Program-made: the position numbers and the translations under genes
Source of the DNA: JBOGEN01 sp050743265
GTDB taxonomy: Bacteria > Actinomycetota > Actinomycetes > JBOGEN01
NCBI GenBank assembly: GCA_050743265.1
Contig: JBOGEN010000220.1
Location: 1-47,855 of the forward strand
Reading direction: 5' to 3'
DNA: 47,855 nucleotides
The notes under the pieces: generated by a model
The model's input: only the letters and a program-made list of their open reading frames with translations
Told to the model about the DNA's origin: nothing
The model's database searches: none
In this document: one piece after another, positions 38,601 to 46,153 of the stretch
How the letters are laid out: each line of letters starts with the position of its first letter
How positions within the stretch are numbered: the first letter of the stretch is position 1

Positions 38601-39962
38601 ATGGAGCGCCGCATCTTCGGCCTGGAGAACGAGTACGGGGTGACCTGCACGTTCCGGGGCCAGCGGCGGCTGAGCCCGGACGAGGTGGCCCGGTACCTCT
38701 TCCGCCGGGTCGTCTCGTGGGGTCGGTCGAGCAACGTGTTCCTGCGCAACGGGGCACGGCTCTACCTCGACGTGGGCAGCCACCCCGAGTACGCCACGCC
38801 GGAGTGCGACTCGATCACCGACCTGGTGACTCACGACAAGGCCGGCGAGCGCATTCTCGAGGGCCTGCTCGTGGACGCGGAGCGGCGACTGCGCGAGGAG
38901 GGCATCGCCGGGGACGTCTACCTGTTCAAGAACAACACCGACTCGGCGGGCAACTCGTACGGCTGTCACGAGAACTACCTGGTGGCACGGCACGGGGAGT
39001 TCGGCAGGCTCGCGGACGTCCTCATCCCGTTCCTCGTGACCCGCCAGCTCATCTGTGGAGCCGGCAAGGTGCTCCAGACCCCGAGGGGCGCGGTGTACTG
39101 CGTGAGCCAGCGGGCCGAGCACATTTGGGAGGGCGTCTCCTCGGCGACCACGCGCTCCCGTCCGATCATCAACACCCGGGACGAGCCGCACGCGGACGCC
39201 GAGCGGTTCCGCCGGCTGCACGTGATCGTCGGCGACTCGAACATGTCCGAGACGACCACCCTGCTCAAGGTCGGTGCGACGGACCTCGTGCTGCGCATGA
39301 TCGAGGCCGGTGTCGTGATCCGCGACCTCACCCTGGAGAACCCGATCCGGGCCATCCGCGAGGTGAGCCACGACATCACCGGTCGCCGCCGGGTCAGGCT
39401 GGCGAACGGGCGCGAGGCGTCCGGGTTGGAGATCCAGACCGAGTACCTGGAGAAGGCACGCGACTTCGCCGCCCGGCGAGGCGCCGATGCCGGGCTGACC
39501 AAGCAGGTGCTCGACCTGTGGGAGCGCACCCTGACCGCGGTCGAGACCGGCGACCTCAGCCTCGTCGACCGGGAGATCGACTGGGTCGTCAAGCTGAAGC
39601 TGCTCGAGCAGTACCAGGCCAAGCACGACCTGGCCCTGTCCAGCCCCCGGGTCGCCCAGCTCGACCTCGCCTACCACGACATCAACCGGTCACGAGGCCT
39701 GTACTACCTGCTGGCCCGCCGAGGCGCGGTGGAGCGGGTCACCCGCGACCTCGACGTGTTCGCCGCCAAGTCGGTGCCGCCCCAGACCACCCGGGCGCGC
39801 CTGCGCGGCGAGTTCATCCGGCGCGCGCAGGAGCGGCGCCGCGACTTCACCGTCGACTGGGTGCACCTCAAGCTCAACGACCAGGCGCAGCGGACCGTCC
39901 TGTGCAAGGACCCGTTCCGCGCCCACGACGAGCGGGTGGACAAGCTCATCGCGAGCATGTGA
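38601..39962 (+). CDS. pafA: Pup-protein ligase PafA
   Basis: PafA uses ATP to phosphorylate the Pup C-terminal Glu and joins it to substrate lysines. The 453-residue protein is a Dop paralogue of the glutamine-synthetase fold. It has RRIFGLENEYGVTCTF (metal Glu9 and Glu11), RLYLDVGSHPEYATPEC with catalytic Asp57, LFKNNTDSAGNSYGCHENYL and PIINTRDEPHADAERFRRLHVIVGDSNMSE. A C-terminal domain (RRDFTVDWVHLKLNDQAQRTVLCKDPF) follows. The absence of the 40-residue Dop-loop marks it as ligase. ATG 38601 is chosen from the homology start and the leaderless -10 box. It is divergent from the M14 peptidase, outside the arc-dop-pup-prcBA block but within 1 kb of it. Confidence 0.97.
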   Translation: MERRIFGLENEYGVTCTFRGQRRLSPDEVARYLFRRVVSWGRSSNVFLRNGARLYLDVGSHPEYATPECDSITDLVTHDKAGERILEGLLVDAERRLREEGIAGDVYLFKNNTDSAGNSYGCHENYLVARHGEFGRLADVLIPFLVTRQLICGAGKVLQTPRGAVYCVSQRAEHIWEGVSSATTRSRPIINTRDEPHADAERFRRLHVIVGDSNMSETTTLLKVGATDLVLRMIEAGVVIRDLTLENPIRAIREVSHDITGRRRVRLANGREASGLEIQTEYLEKARDFAARRGADAGLTKQVLDLWERTLTAVETGDLSLVDREIDWVVKLKLLEQYQAKHDLALSSPRVAQLDLAYHDINRSRGLYYLLARRGAVERVTRDLDVFAAKSVPPQTTRARLRGEFIRRAQERRRDFTVDWVHLKLNDQAQRTVLCKDPFRAHDERVDKLIASM

Positions 39963-40064
39963 GCAGCCGGCCGACCGGCAGCAAGCCCGGACGTGACCGA
40001 CATGGGGCGTGAGGGTCGCATCGCCCGGCGGAGGCGGAGGGGCGCCAGTGCCGGGTAGGGCGGA

Positions 40065-40070
40065 TAGGGT
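40065..40070 (+). promoter_or_regulatory. Putative -10 box (TAGGGT) of the FKBP gene
   Basis: TAGGGT would give a leader of about 30 nt before GTG 40108, with GAGGT as ribosome site. Confidence 0.4.
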
Positions 40071-40107
40071 GGCCGCATCCACCCCGATGCCTCTCGAGGT
40101 CCTTCCT

Positions 40108-41073
40108 GTGCGCCTGTGCCGACGCTCCTTCGCCGTGGTTCTCGCCGCCTCCCTCGTCCTGGTCGGCTGCGGGTCCGGTGACGAGGGTGACGAGGCGGGG
40201 GCGGACGGGGGCGCAGGGTCGCTGCCCGCCGTGACCGGGGCGGCGGACAGCGCCCCGCAGGTGGCCGACGGCGCCGGTGACCCCCCGGGCAAGCTCGTCG
40301 CGCGCACGCTGTCCGAGGGGGACGGGCCCGAGGTCGCGCGGGGCGACCTCCTCGTCACCCACTACGTGGCGCAGACGTGGACGGGCAGGACGTTCGACTC
40401 GTCCTGGCAGCAGGGCCAGCCCGCGGCCGTCCCCATCGGCATCGGCCAGGTCATCAAGGGCTGGGACGAGGCGCTCGTCGGGGTCACCGCCGGCAGCCGG
40501 GTCGAGGTGTCCGTGCCCCCCGACAAGGGCTTCGGCAAGCAGGGCAACGCCCAGGCCGGGGTCAAGGGCACCGACACGCTGGTGTTCGTGTTCGACGTGC
40601 TCGGCTCGTACGGCCCGAAGGACGGCGCCACCGGCGACCCGCCGTCCGGCGGCGCCACCGGAGGGGACGTGCCGGTCGAGGTCACGGGGACGGCACCGGC
40701 CGAGCCGCAGGTGAGCATCCCCGAGGGCGCGCAGGCCCCCCGCGGGCTCGTCACCCGGACCCTGGCCGAGGGGAACGGCCCCCCGGTCCGCAAGGGCCAG
40801 ACGATGATCGCGCAGTACGTGGGGCTCCGCCTGGACGACGGCAAGACGTTCGACTCGTCCTGGCAGCGGGGCCAGCCTGCCGCGTTCCCGGTTGGCGTGG
40901 GCCGGGTGATCCCCGGGTGGGACGAGGCGCTGGTCGGGGTGCGGGCCGGCAGCCGGGTGCTGCTCCTCGTCCCCCCGGCGAAGGGGTACGGGGCCAAGGG
41001 CAACCCGCAGATCGACGTCGACGGCAAGGACACCCTCGTGTTCGTCGTCGACGTGCTCGGCGCGCACGGCTAG
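40108..41073 (+). CDS. Lipoprotein with two FKBP-type prolyl isomerase domains
   Basis: The 321-residue lipoprotein has signal MRLCRRSFAVVLAASLVLV and lipobox LVGC, then a Gly/Asp linker. Two FKBP domains follow, at about 70-175 and 215-321, which are clear duplicates. Each has TFDSSWQ(Q/R)GQPAA, (V/I)(I/G)..VI.GWDEALVGV.AGSRV, PP.KG(F/Y)G and DTLVFV(F/V)DVLG. It should help fold exported proteins on the outer face of the membrane. GTG 40108 gives a proper lipoprotein signal; ATG 40087 would add seven residues. FKBP genes between pafA and pafB are also known in Streptomyces (from memory), so the position is conserved. Confidence 0.9.
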   Translation: MRLCRRSFAVVLAASLVLVGCGSGDEGDEAGADGGAGSLPAVTGAADSAPQVADGAGDPPGKLVARTLSEGDGPEVARGDLLVTHYVAQTWTGRTFDSSWQQGQPAAVPIGIGQVIKGWDEALVGVTAGSRVEVSVPPDKGFGKQGNAQAGVKGTDTLVFVFDVLGSYGPKDGATGDPPSGGATGGDVPVEVTGTAPAEPQVSIPEGAQAPRGLVTRTLAEGNGPPVRKGQTMIAQYVGLRLDDGKTFDSSWQRGQPAAFPVGVGRVIPGWDEALVGVRAGSRVLLLVPPAKGYGAKGNPQIDVDGKDTLVFVVDVLGAHG

Positions 41074-41089
41074 CCGCGCTCCCGTCCGG

Positions 41090-41095
41090 TAGCGT
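41090..41095 (+). promoter_or_regulatory. Putative -10 box (TAGCGT) of pafBC
   Basis: TAGCGT lies 55 nt before ATG 41151, after the FKBP stop, and could start a separate pafBC transcript. Confidence 0.3.
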
Positions 41096-41150
41096 CGCCG
41101 GTCCCAGGACGGCCCGTCGCGACGGAGAAAAGGGGACGGGGGGCGACCAC

Positions 41151-42188
41151 ATGTCGGCGCGCAAGACCGAGCGGCTGCTCAACCTCGTCATCTGCCTGCT
41201 GTCCACGCGCAGGTTCCTCAGCGCCGAGCAGATCCGCCGTGCCGTGCCCGGCTACCCGGAGGGCGACGAGGCGTTCAAGCGCATGTTCGAGCGCGACAAG
41301 GAGGACCTGCGCGAGCTCGGCATCCCCCTGGAGACGGGGTCGAACAGCGCGGTGTTCGACGACGAGTCGGGCTACCGCGTCCAGCGCGACGCGTACGCGC
41401 TGCCGGAGATCGCCCTCGCCCCGGACGAGGCCGCGGTGCTCGGGCTCGCCGCCCGTGCCTGGCACCAGGCCAGCCTCGCCGCCCCCGCCACCTCGGCCCT
41501 GCTCAAGCTCCGCGCGACCGGCGTGGACCCCGCGGAGGAGCGCACCCCGGTCGGCATCGAGCCCCGGGTGGCCACCCGCGAGGCGTCGTTCCCGCCGCTG
41601 TGGGAGGCCGTCCTGGAGCGGCGCCCGGTCCGGTTCGACTACCGGCCGTCCTCGGGGACGCCCGCGACCCGGCGGCTGGAGCCGTGGGGGATCATCTCCT
41701 GGCACGGCCGCTGGTACGTCGTGGGCCACGACCGGGACCGGGCCGCCCCCCGGGTGTTCCGGCTCGACCGGGTGGTGGGCGACGTGCTGGCCGACGGGCG
41801 CGCGGGCAGCGTCGTCGTCCCGGCGGACGTGGACGTCCGGGCCACTGCGCGACGCCTCGCCGGGCCTCCGGCCAGCGGCACCGCCACCGTCCGGCTCCGC
41901 CAGGGGGCCGCCCTGGAGCTGCGCCGCCAGGCCGTCGCCACGCGCGCCGACCTGGACGCCGACGGCTGGGACGTCGTCGACCTGCCCTACACCGACCCCG
42001 CCGGGGTGGCCGACGGGGTGCTGGCGTTCGGCGCGGACGCGGTCGTGCTCGACCCCCCCGAGGTACGCGAGGCGGTCCGCGACCGGCTGCGCGCCGTCCT
42101 CGCAGGGGCCGGCGAAGCGGGGGCCGTCCGGCCCGGCGGGCCCAGCGGAGCCTCTGGGGCCACCCGGGCCCCCGGGGCCGCAGGGTGA
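41151..42188 (+). CDS. pafB: WYL-domain transcription regulator PafB
   Basis: The 345-residue protein begins SARKTERLLNLVICLLSTRRFLSAEQIRRAVPGY, a winged helix-turn-helix. A helical linker, the WYL domain (RFDYRPSSGTPATRRLEPWGIISWHGRWYVVGHDRDR) and a WCX domain follow. With PafC it forms a heterodimer that, in mycobacteria, activates the LexA-independent DNA damage response; the WYL domain is thought to sense a damage signal. The C-terminus ends in a Gly/Ala/Pro-rich tail (GPSGASGATRAPGAAG). The GGGGACGGGGGG tract serves as ribosome site. The stop overlaps the GTG of pafC, so the subunits are translationally coupled. Confidence 0.94.
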   Translation: MSARKTERLLNLVICLLSTRRFLSAEQIRRAVPGYPEGDEAFKRMFERDKEDLRELGIPLETGSNSAVFDDESGYRVQRDAYALPEIALAPDEAAVLGLAARAWHQASLAAPATSALLKLRATGVDPAEERTPVGIEPRVATREASFPPLWEAVLERRPVRFDYRPSSGTPATRRLEPWGIISWHGRWYVVGHDRDRAAPRVFRLDRVVGDVLADGRAGSVVVPADVDVRATARRLAGPPASGTATVRLRQGAALELRRQAVATRADLDADGWDVVDLPYTDPAGVADGVLAFGADAVVLDPPEVREAVRDRLRAVLAGAGEAGAVRPGGPSGASGATRAPGAAG

Positions 42189-43153
42189 CCGGGGCGACGG
42201 GGACGGCCGCCCACCTGTCCCGGCTGCTGGCGCTCGTCCCGTACCTGCTGGCCCGCCCGTACGCGCGGCTGCCCGAGGTGGCCCGCACGTTCGGGGTCAC
42301 CGAAGCGCAGCTCCGCCGCGACCTCGACCTCGTGTTCATGTGCGGGCTGCCCGGGCACCTGCCTGACGACCTGATCGACGTGAGCATCTCCGGCGACGCG
42401 ATCACCCTGTCCAACGCGGACACCATCGCCCGGCCGCTGCGGCTCTCCGCCGAGGAGGCGTCCGCCCTTCTGGTCGGGCTGCGCATGCTCGCCGCCACTC
42501 CCGGCCTGCAGGACCGCGAGGCCCTGGACCGGCTGGCCGCCAAGCTCGAGACGGCGGCCGGGGACGCCGCCGACGCGGTCAAGCGCGTCTCGGTGGAGAT
42601 GGAGGGTGAGGAGGTGGCCACCGCCGCCGTCCGCGCCGCCCTGGAGGCGGGCCGACGGCTGCACCTGGACTACTACGTGCCCGGCCGGGACGAGACGACC
42701 TCGCGGGACGTGGACCCGATGCGCCTGCTCCTCGTCGAAGGGCGCCCCTACCTCGAGGGCTGGTGCCGACGGGTGGAGGAGGTCCGACTGTTCCGGCTTG
42801 ACCGGGTGATCGCAGTCGAGGTCCTGGACGTGGCTGCGGAGGTGCCCCCCGAGGCCGTCCCGCGCGATCTCGACGCCGGCCTGTTCCAGCCCTCCCCGGA
42901 GGACCAGGTGGTCACCCTGGAGCTGGAGCCGTCCGGCCGCTGGGTGTCCGAGTACTACCCCTGCGAGAGCGTCGAGGACCTGGCCGGCGCACGGCTGCGG
43001 GTCCGGCTGCGGACCCCGGACACCCGGTGGGTCCGCCGCCTCGCGCTCCGCCTGGCCGGCACCGGCCGGGTCGTCGACCCGCCCGAGCTCGTGGCCGACG
43101 TCCGGGCCGACGCCGCGGCCGCCCTGGCCGCGTACGAGGGGCCGAACGGCTGA
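42185..43153 (+). CDS. pafC: WYL-domain transcription regulator PafC
   Basis: The 322-residue partner of PafB starts at GTG 42185 in a GTGA overlap. It has a winged helix (LSRLLALVPYLLARPYARLPEVARTFGVTEAQLRRDLDLVFMCGLPG) and a linker. The WYL domain is RLHLDYYVPGRDETTSRDVDPMRLLLVEGRPYLEGWCRRVEEVRLFRLDRV, followed by a WCX domain (YYPCESVEDL). Sequence divergence from PafB suggests an old duplication followed by obligate pairing. It completes the pafABC cluster, although pafA has its own promoter. Confidence 0.94.
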   Translation: MTGATGTAAHLSRLLALVPYLLARPYARLPEVARTFGVTEAQLRRDLDLVFMCGLPGHLPDDLIDVSISGDAITLSNADTIARPLRLSAEEASALLVGLRMLAATPGLQDREALDRLAAKLETAAGDAADAVKRVSVEMEGEEVATAAVRAALEAGRRLHLDYYVPGRDETTSRDVDPMRLLLVEGRPYLEGWCRRVEEVRLFRLDRVIAVEVLDVAAEVPPEAVPRDLDAGLFQPSPEDQVVTLELEPSGRWVSEYYPCESVEDLAGARLRVRLRTPDTRWVRRLALRLAGTGRVVDPPELVADVRADAAAALAAYEGPNG

Positions 43154-43255
43154 GTCCGGTCTGTCTCAAGAGCCCATCACCGAGCGTCAAGGTTCTCCGC
43201 CCGCTTGCCGAAGGACTGGCATCACCCCAGAGCAGGGGAGCGGAGGGAACCAGCG

Positions 43256-43585
43256 ATGACGACGATCAAGGCCTCGTGCCCCGTCTGCGGCGACGTGGAG
43301 CTCACCCCCGACCAGATGCGTCTGGTTGTCTGCAGCAAGGCCGACTGGTCCTACTACGCCTTCGACTGCCCCGGTTGTGCCGACGAGGTGAGCCGCGGAG
43401 CGGACGACGAGGTCGTCCGGCTGCTGATCTCCGGTGGGGTCCGCGCCGAGACGTGGCACGTCCCGGACGAGGTCTTCGAGGTCAGGGACGGCGCTCCGCT
43501 CAGCTACGACGAGCTGCTCGACTTCGCCCTGTGGCTGCGTGAGAACGACCGCCTCACCACGGGACTGTCCTCCCAGGACGCCTGA
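43256..43585 (+). CDS. Small conserved protein with two CxxC pairs
   Basis: I do not recognise a named family. The 109-residue protein begins MTTIKASCPVCGDVELTPDQMRL and has a second pair in DCPGCADEVS, together a plausible zinc ribbon of residues 8-45. The C-terminal half is acidic and helical (LSYDELLDFALWLRENDRL). It has no signal or membrane segment. ATG 43256 is preceded by GGGGAGCGGAGGG. It follows pafC by about 100 bp on the same strand. Similar zinc-ribbon proteins occur near pafBC in other actinobacteria as I recall, but no function is known. Confidence 0.75.
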   Translation: MTTIKASCPVCGDVELTPDQMRLVVCSKADWSYYAFDCPGCADEVSRGADDEVVRLLISGGVRAETWHVPDEVFEVRDGAPLSYDELLDFALWLRENDRLTTGLSSQDA

Positions 43586-43653
43586 GTCGCCTGGGTCATG
43601 GGGACGTCTGAGACGTCACCGTGGCCGCGTCGGCTGCGGATGGCCGTTTCGAC

Positions 43654-43659
43654 TAGCCT
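43654..43659 (+). promoter_or_regulatory. -10 box TAGCCT of small membrane gene, leaderless arrangement
   Basis: TAGCCT ends 8 nt before ATG 43668 with no ribosome site. Confidence 0.5.
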
Positions 43660-43667
43660 TACGGCAC

Positions 43668-43871
43668 ATGTGGCTCTGGGTGACACTCTTCGCCCTGCTC
43701 GGGGTCGGCGGCGCCGTCGTGCTCAGCCTGCTCGGCTGGCGGATCTACCGCAAGGGACGTGATCTCGCCCGAGCAGTCGCCGAGGCCAGCGCCCGGCTCG
43801 CCACGGCCGCCGACGCCCTGGAACGCGCCACCGGGACACGGGTGGAGCAGTGTCCGTCCGAGCGCCGCTAG
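43668..43871 (+). CDS. Small single-pass membrane protein, 67 residues
   Basis: The protein has one N-terminal hydrophobic helix (MWLWVTLFALLGVGGAVVLS, then LLGW), a basic stop (RIYRKGR) and an amphipathic helical tail (ARAVAEASARLATAADALE). This suggests an inner-membrane protein with a cytoplasmic coiled-coil tail. Function is unknown. The clear leaderless -10 box and the protein-like pattern support it as a real gene. It lies upstream of tatA, whose product has a similar topology, but no Tat motif is present. Confidence 0.7.
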   Translation: MWLWVTLFALLGVGGAVVLSLLGWRIYRKGRDLARAVAEASARLATAADALERATGTRVEQCPSERR

Positions 43872-44005
43872 CCTGTCCTGCCGAACGCCCGGGTGGCCCA
43901 GACCGTGTCGGCTCACCCGTCCGCACCTGTTCACCCGCCGCGCCGGTTCATCCGTGCCCGGTCGGACGTACGATGACCGGGACGGTCGACCGGGAGAAGG
44001 AACCC

Positions 44006-44338
44006 ATGCCGAATCTCCAGATGCCCGAGATCATCCTGCTCGTCCTCGTGGTGGTCCTGCTCTTCGGGGCGAAGAAGCTGCCGGACACCGCGCGTGGCCT
44101 TGGCCGGTCCCTTCGCATCTTCAAGGCAGAGACCAAGGGCCTCCGCGACGACGACACGCCTGAGGGGCAGGCGACCGCGCAGAGCGGGCAGCCGACACCG
44201 CAGAGCGAGCCCCGCCAGCTCAGCGCGACCGAGACCGGTGCGACCCCCGCACCGCCGCCGGCCGCCCCAGCCGCCGGCACCCCGGCTGCCCCAGCCACTC
44301 CGGCCCCCGCGGCCGAGCCCGAGCGCGACACCCGCTGA
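44006..44338 (+). CDS. tatA: Twin-arginine translocase subunit TatA
   Basis: The 110-residue protein has the short TM helix MPEIILLVLVVVLLFGAKKLPD, with the FGxKKLPD hinge typical of TatA. The amphipathic helix ARGLGRSLRIFKAETKGL follows, then a low-complexity Ala/Pro/Gln/Thr tail. TatA oligomers form the passage for folded proteins carrying RR signals. ATG 44006 has GAGAAGG 5 nt upstream. The gene precedes tatC by 18 bp, as in mycobacteria. No tatB is present in the window. Confidence 0.95.
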   Translation: MPNLQMPEIILLVLVVVLLFGAKKLPDTARGLGRSLRIFKAETKGLRDDDTPEGQATAQSGQPTPQSEPRQLSATETGATPAPPPAAPAAGTPAAPATPAPAAEPERDTR

Positions 44339-44356
44339 TCCGTCGGCCCTCTCTCG

Positions 44357-45226
44357 GTGCCCGCGTCAGCCGAAGACAGCGAGGCCGTCGCCGACGACGG
44401 TCGCATGACGCTTGTCGAGCACCTGCGTGAGCTGCGCACCCGGCTCGTCAAGGCGGTGCTCGCCATCGTGGTGTGCGCAGTGGTGGGCTGGTACCTCTTC
44501 GACCCGATCTTCAGCCTGCTCAAGGACCCGTTTCTCGAGCTGCCCGTCGACAACAAGGACCTCGACACGCGGCTGACCCTGTCGGGCATCACCGACCCGT
44601 TCTTCCTCCGCCTCAAGATCGCGCTCATGGTCGGGGTCATCCTGGCCAGCCCGGTGTGGCTCTATCAGCTGTGGGCGTTCATCATGCCGGGGCTGCACCG
44701 CACCGAGCGCCGCTGGTCGCTGCTGTTCCTCGGGACGGCGGTGCCGCTGTTCCTCGCCGGCGTCGGCCTCGCGTACGTCGTGCTGCCCAAGGGTCTGAGC
44801 CTGCTCATCGGGTTCACACCCACCGACGTGAGCAACTTCGTCCAAGTCGACGGGTATCTGTCGTTCGTCATCAGGCTCACGCTCGCGTTCGGGCTCGCGT
44901 TCGAGCTGCCCGTGTTCATCGTCATGCTCAACCTGGCCGGCGTGGTGAGCGCCGCCTCGTTGCGCCGCCGCCGCGCGGTCATCGTCTTCGCCGTGTTCGT
45001 GTTCGCCGCCGTGGCCACCCCGACCGGCGACCCGGTGACGATGCTCAGCCTGGGGCTGCCCATGGTCGCCCTCTTCGAAGGGTCGGTCCTCGTCGCCCGG
45101 TTCGTCGACCGCCGGCGGGCACGCATGTCCGGCGAGCCTGACTACGAGGCGATCGGGGACGACGAGACCTCCGCCGTCGACACGCGACCGAGCAGGCTCG
45201 ACGACGACACGCCCGCCACCCACTAG
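44357..45226 (+). CDS. tatC: Twin-arginine translocase subunit TatC
   Basis: TatC recognises the twin-arginine signal. The 289-residue membrane protein has the family start MTLVEHLRELRTRLVKAVLAI, then FDPIFSLLKDP and about six TM helices. Conserved segments are SPVWLYQLWAFIMPGLHRTERRW, FELPVFIVMLNLAGVVSAASLRRRRAV and TPTGDPVTMLSLGLPM. The cytoplasmic tail is acidic. I use GTG 44357; ATG 44405, which begins exactly at the conserved motif, is an alternative and neither has a clear ribosome site. The TAG stop is also the start of the next gene's -10 box. Confidence 0.95.
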   Translation: MPASAEDSEAVADDGRMTLVEHLRELRTRLVKAVLAIVVCAVVGWYLFDPIFSLLKDPFLELPVDNKDLDTRLTLSGITDPFFLRLKIALMVGVILASPVWLYQLWAFIMPGLHRTERRWSLLFLGTAVPLFLAGVGLAYVVLPKGLSLLIGFTPTDVSNFVQVDGYLSFVIRLTLAFGLAFELPVFIVMLNLAGVVSAASLRRRRAVIVFAVFVFAAVATPTGDPVTMLSLGLPMVALFEGSVLVARFVDRRRARMSGEPDYEAIGDDETSAVDTRPSRLDDDTPATH

Positions 45227-45229
45227 GTT
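45224..45229 (+). promoter_or_regulatory. -10 box TAGGTT fused to the tatC stop codon
   Basis: The tatC stop TAG (45224-45226) is the first half of TAGGTT, which ends 8 nt before GTG 45238, a leaderless arrangement. Confidence 0.5.
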
Positions 45230-45237
45230 GTCCCGGC

Positions 45238-46143
45238 GTGCCCCCTGCACCCGCCAAGATCGCGCTGCTCGTCAACCCCACCGCAGCCTCGGGCCGCGCC
45301 GCGAAGGCCACCGCCCCCGTCGCTGACCGGCTGCGTGCCAGCGGCGCGCACGTCCGTGTCCTTGCCGGAGCGGATGCGGGCGACGCCACCCGGCGGGCGT
45401 GCCAGGCGGTCGAGGAGGGGGCCGACGCGCTGGTCGCCCTCGGCGGGGACGGGCTCGTCAACCTCGCCCTGCAGGCCGTCGCCGGCACGCCCGTCCCGCT
45501 CGGCATCGTCCCGGCCGGCTCGGGCAACGACATCGCCCGCGGGCTCGGCCTCCCGCTGCGTGACCCCCTCGCCGCCGCCGGCCTCGTCGCCTCCGGTCGT
45601 ACCCGGGCGGTCGACGCGGTGCGCTGCACGTACGGCAACGAGGCTCGCTGGTACGCGGGCGTGCTCGGCGCGGGCTTCGACTCGCAGGTGAACGAGCGGG
45701 CGAACCGCATGCGCTGGCCCCGCGGACGTCAGCGGTACAACGTGGCGATCCTCGCCGAGCTGCGGGTGTTCAAGGCCCTGCCGTTCACCCTCACTCTCGA
45801 CGGGACGACGATCGAGACCAAGGCGATGCTCGTCGCCGTCGGCAACGCCACCTCCTACGGCGGGGGGATGCGGGTCTGCCCGTCGGCGTCCATGGACGAC
45901 GGGCTGCTCGAGGTGACCGTCGTGGGGCCGGTCTCGACGCCGGAGTTCATCCGGGTCTTTCCCAAGGTCTACCGGGGCACCCACGTCGCGCACCGGGCGA
46001 TCACCGCCGTCCGCGCCACGGAGGTGCGCCTCGACTCGCCCGGCGTGGTGGCCTACGCGGACGGGGAGCGGTTCGGTGACCTGCCGGTCACCTGCACGAT
46101 CATGCCCGGTGCGCTGGCCGTCCTGGGCGCGGGAGGCACGTAG
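45238..46143 (+). CDS. Diacylglycerol/lipid kinase family protein
   Basis: The 301-residue protein has the DAGK catalytic fold: KIALLVNPTAASGRA, the glycine-rich ALVALGGDGLVNLALQA (GGDG, with Leu where many have Thr), and GIVPAGSGNDIARGLG. The C-terminal beta domain carries NATSYGGGMRVCPSASMDDGLLEV and YADGERFGDLP. It likely phosphorylates diacylglycerol or a related lipid at the membrane; substrate choice within YegS/DgkB/LcbK types is not clear. The start GTG 45238 fits the leaderless box. It sits between tatC and helY, a place where M. tuberculosis has no gene as far as I recall. Confidence 0.92.
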   Translation: MPPAPAKIALLVNPTAASGRAAKATAPVADRLRASGAHVRVLAGADAGDATRRACQAVEEGADALVALGGDGLVNLALQAVAGTPVPLGIVPAGSGNDIARGLGLPLRDPLAAAGLVASGRTRAVDAVRCTYGNEARWYAGVLGAGFDSQVNERANRMRWPRGRQRYNVAILAELRVFKALPFTLTLDGTTIETKAMLVAVGNATSYGGGMRVCPSASMDDGLLEVTVVGPVSTPEFIRVFPKVYRGTHVAHRAITAVRATEVRLDSPGVVAYADGERFGDLPVTCTIMPGALAVLGAGGT

Positions 46144-46146
46144 CCT
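46141..46146 (+). promoter_or_regulatory. -10 box TAGCCT fused to the lipid kinase stop codon
   Basis: The stop TAG (46141-46143) is the first half of TAGCCT, which ends 7 nt before ATG 46154 of helY. Confidence 0.5.
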
Positions 46147-46153
46147 CTAGGGC

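Noticed and set aside
36543..39677. 1044-codon open frame on the minus strand across prcA and pafA
   Set aside because: It is antisense to three well-identified genes. Its product is low-complexity Arg/Gly/Pro/Val typical of high-GC shadow frames, with no domain.
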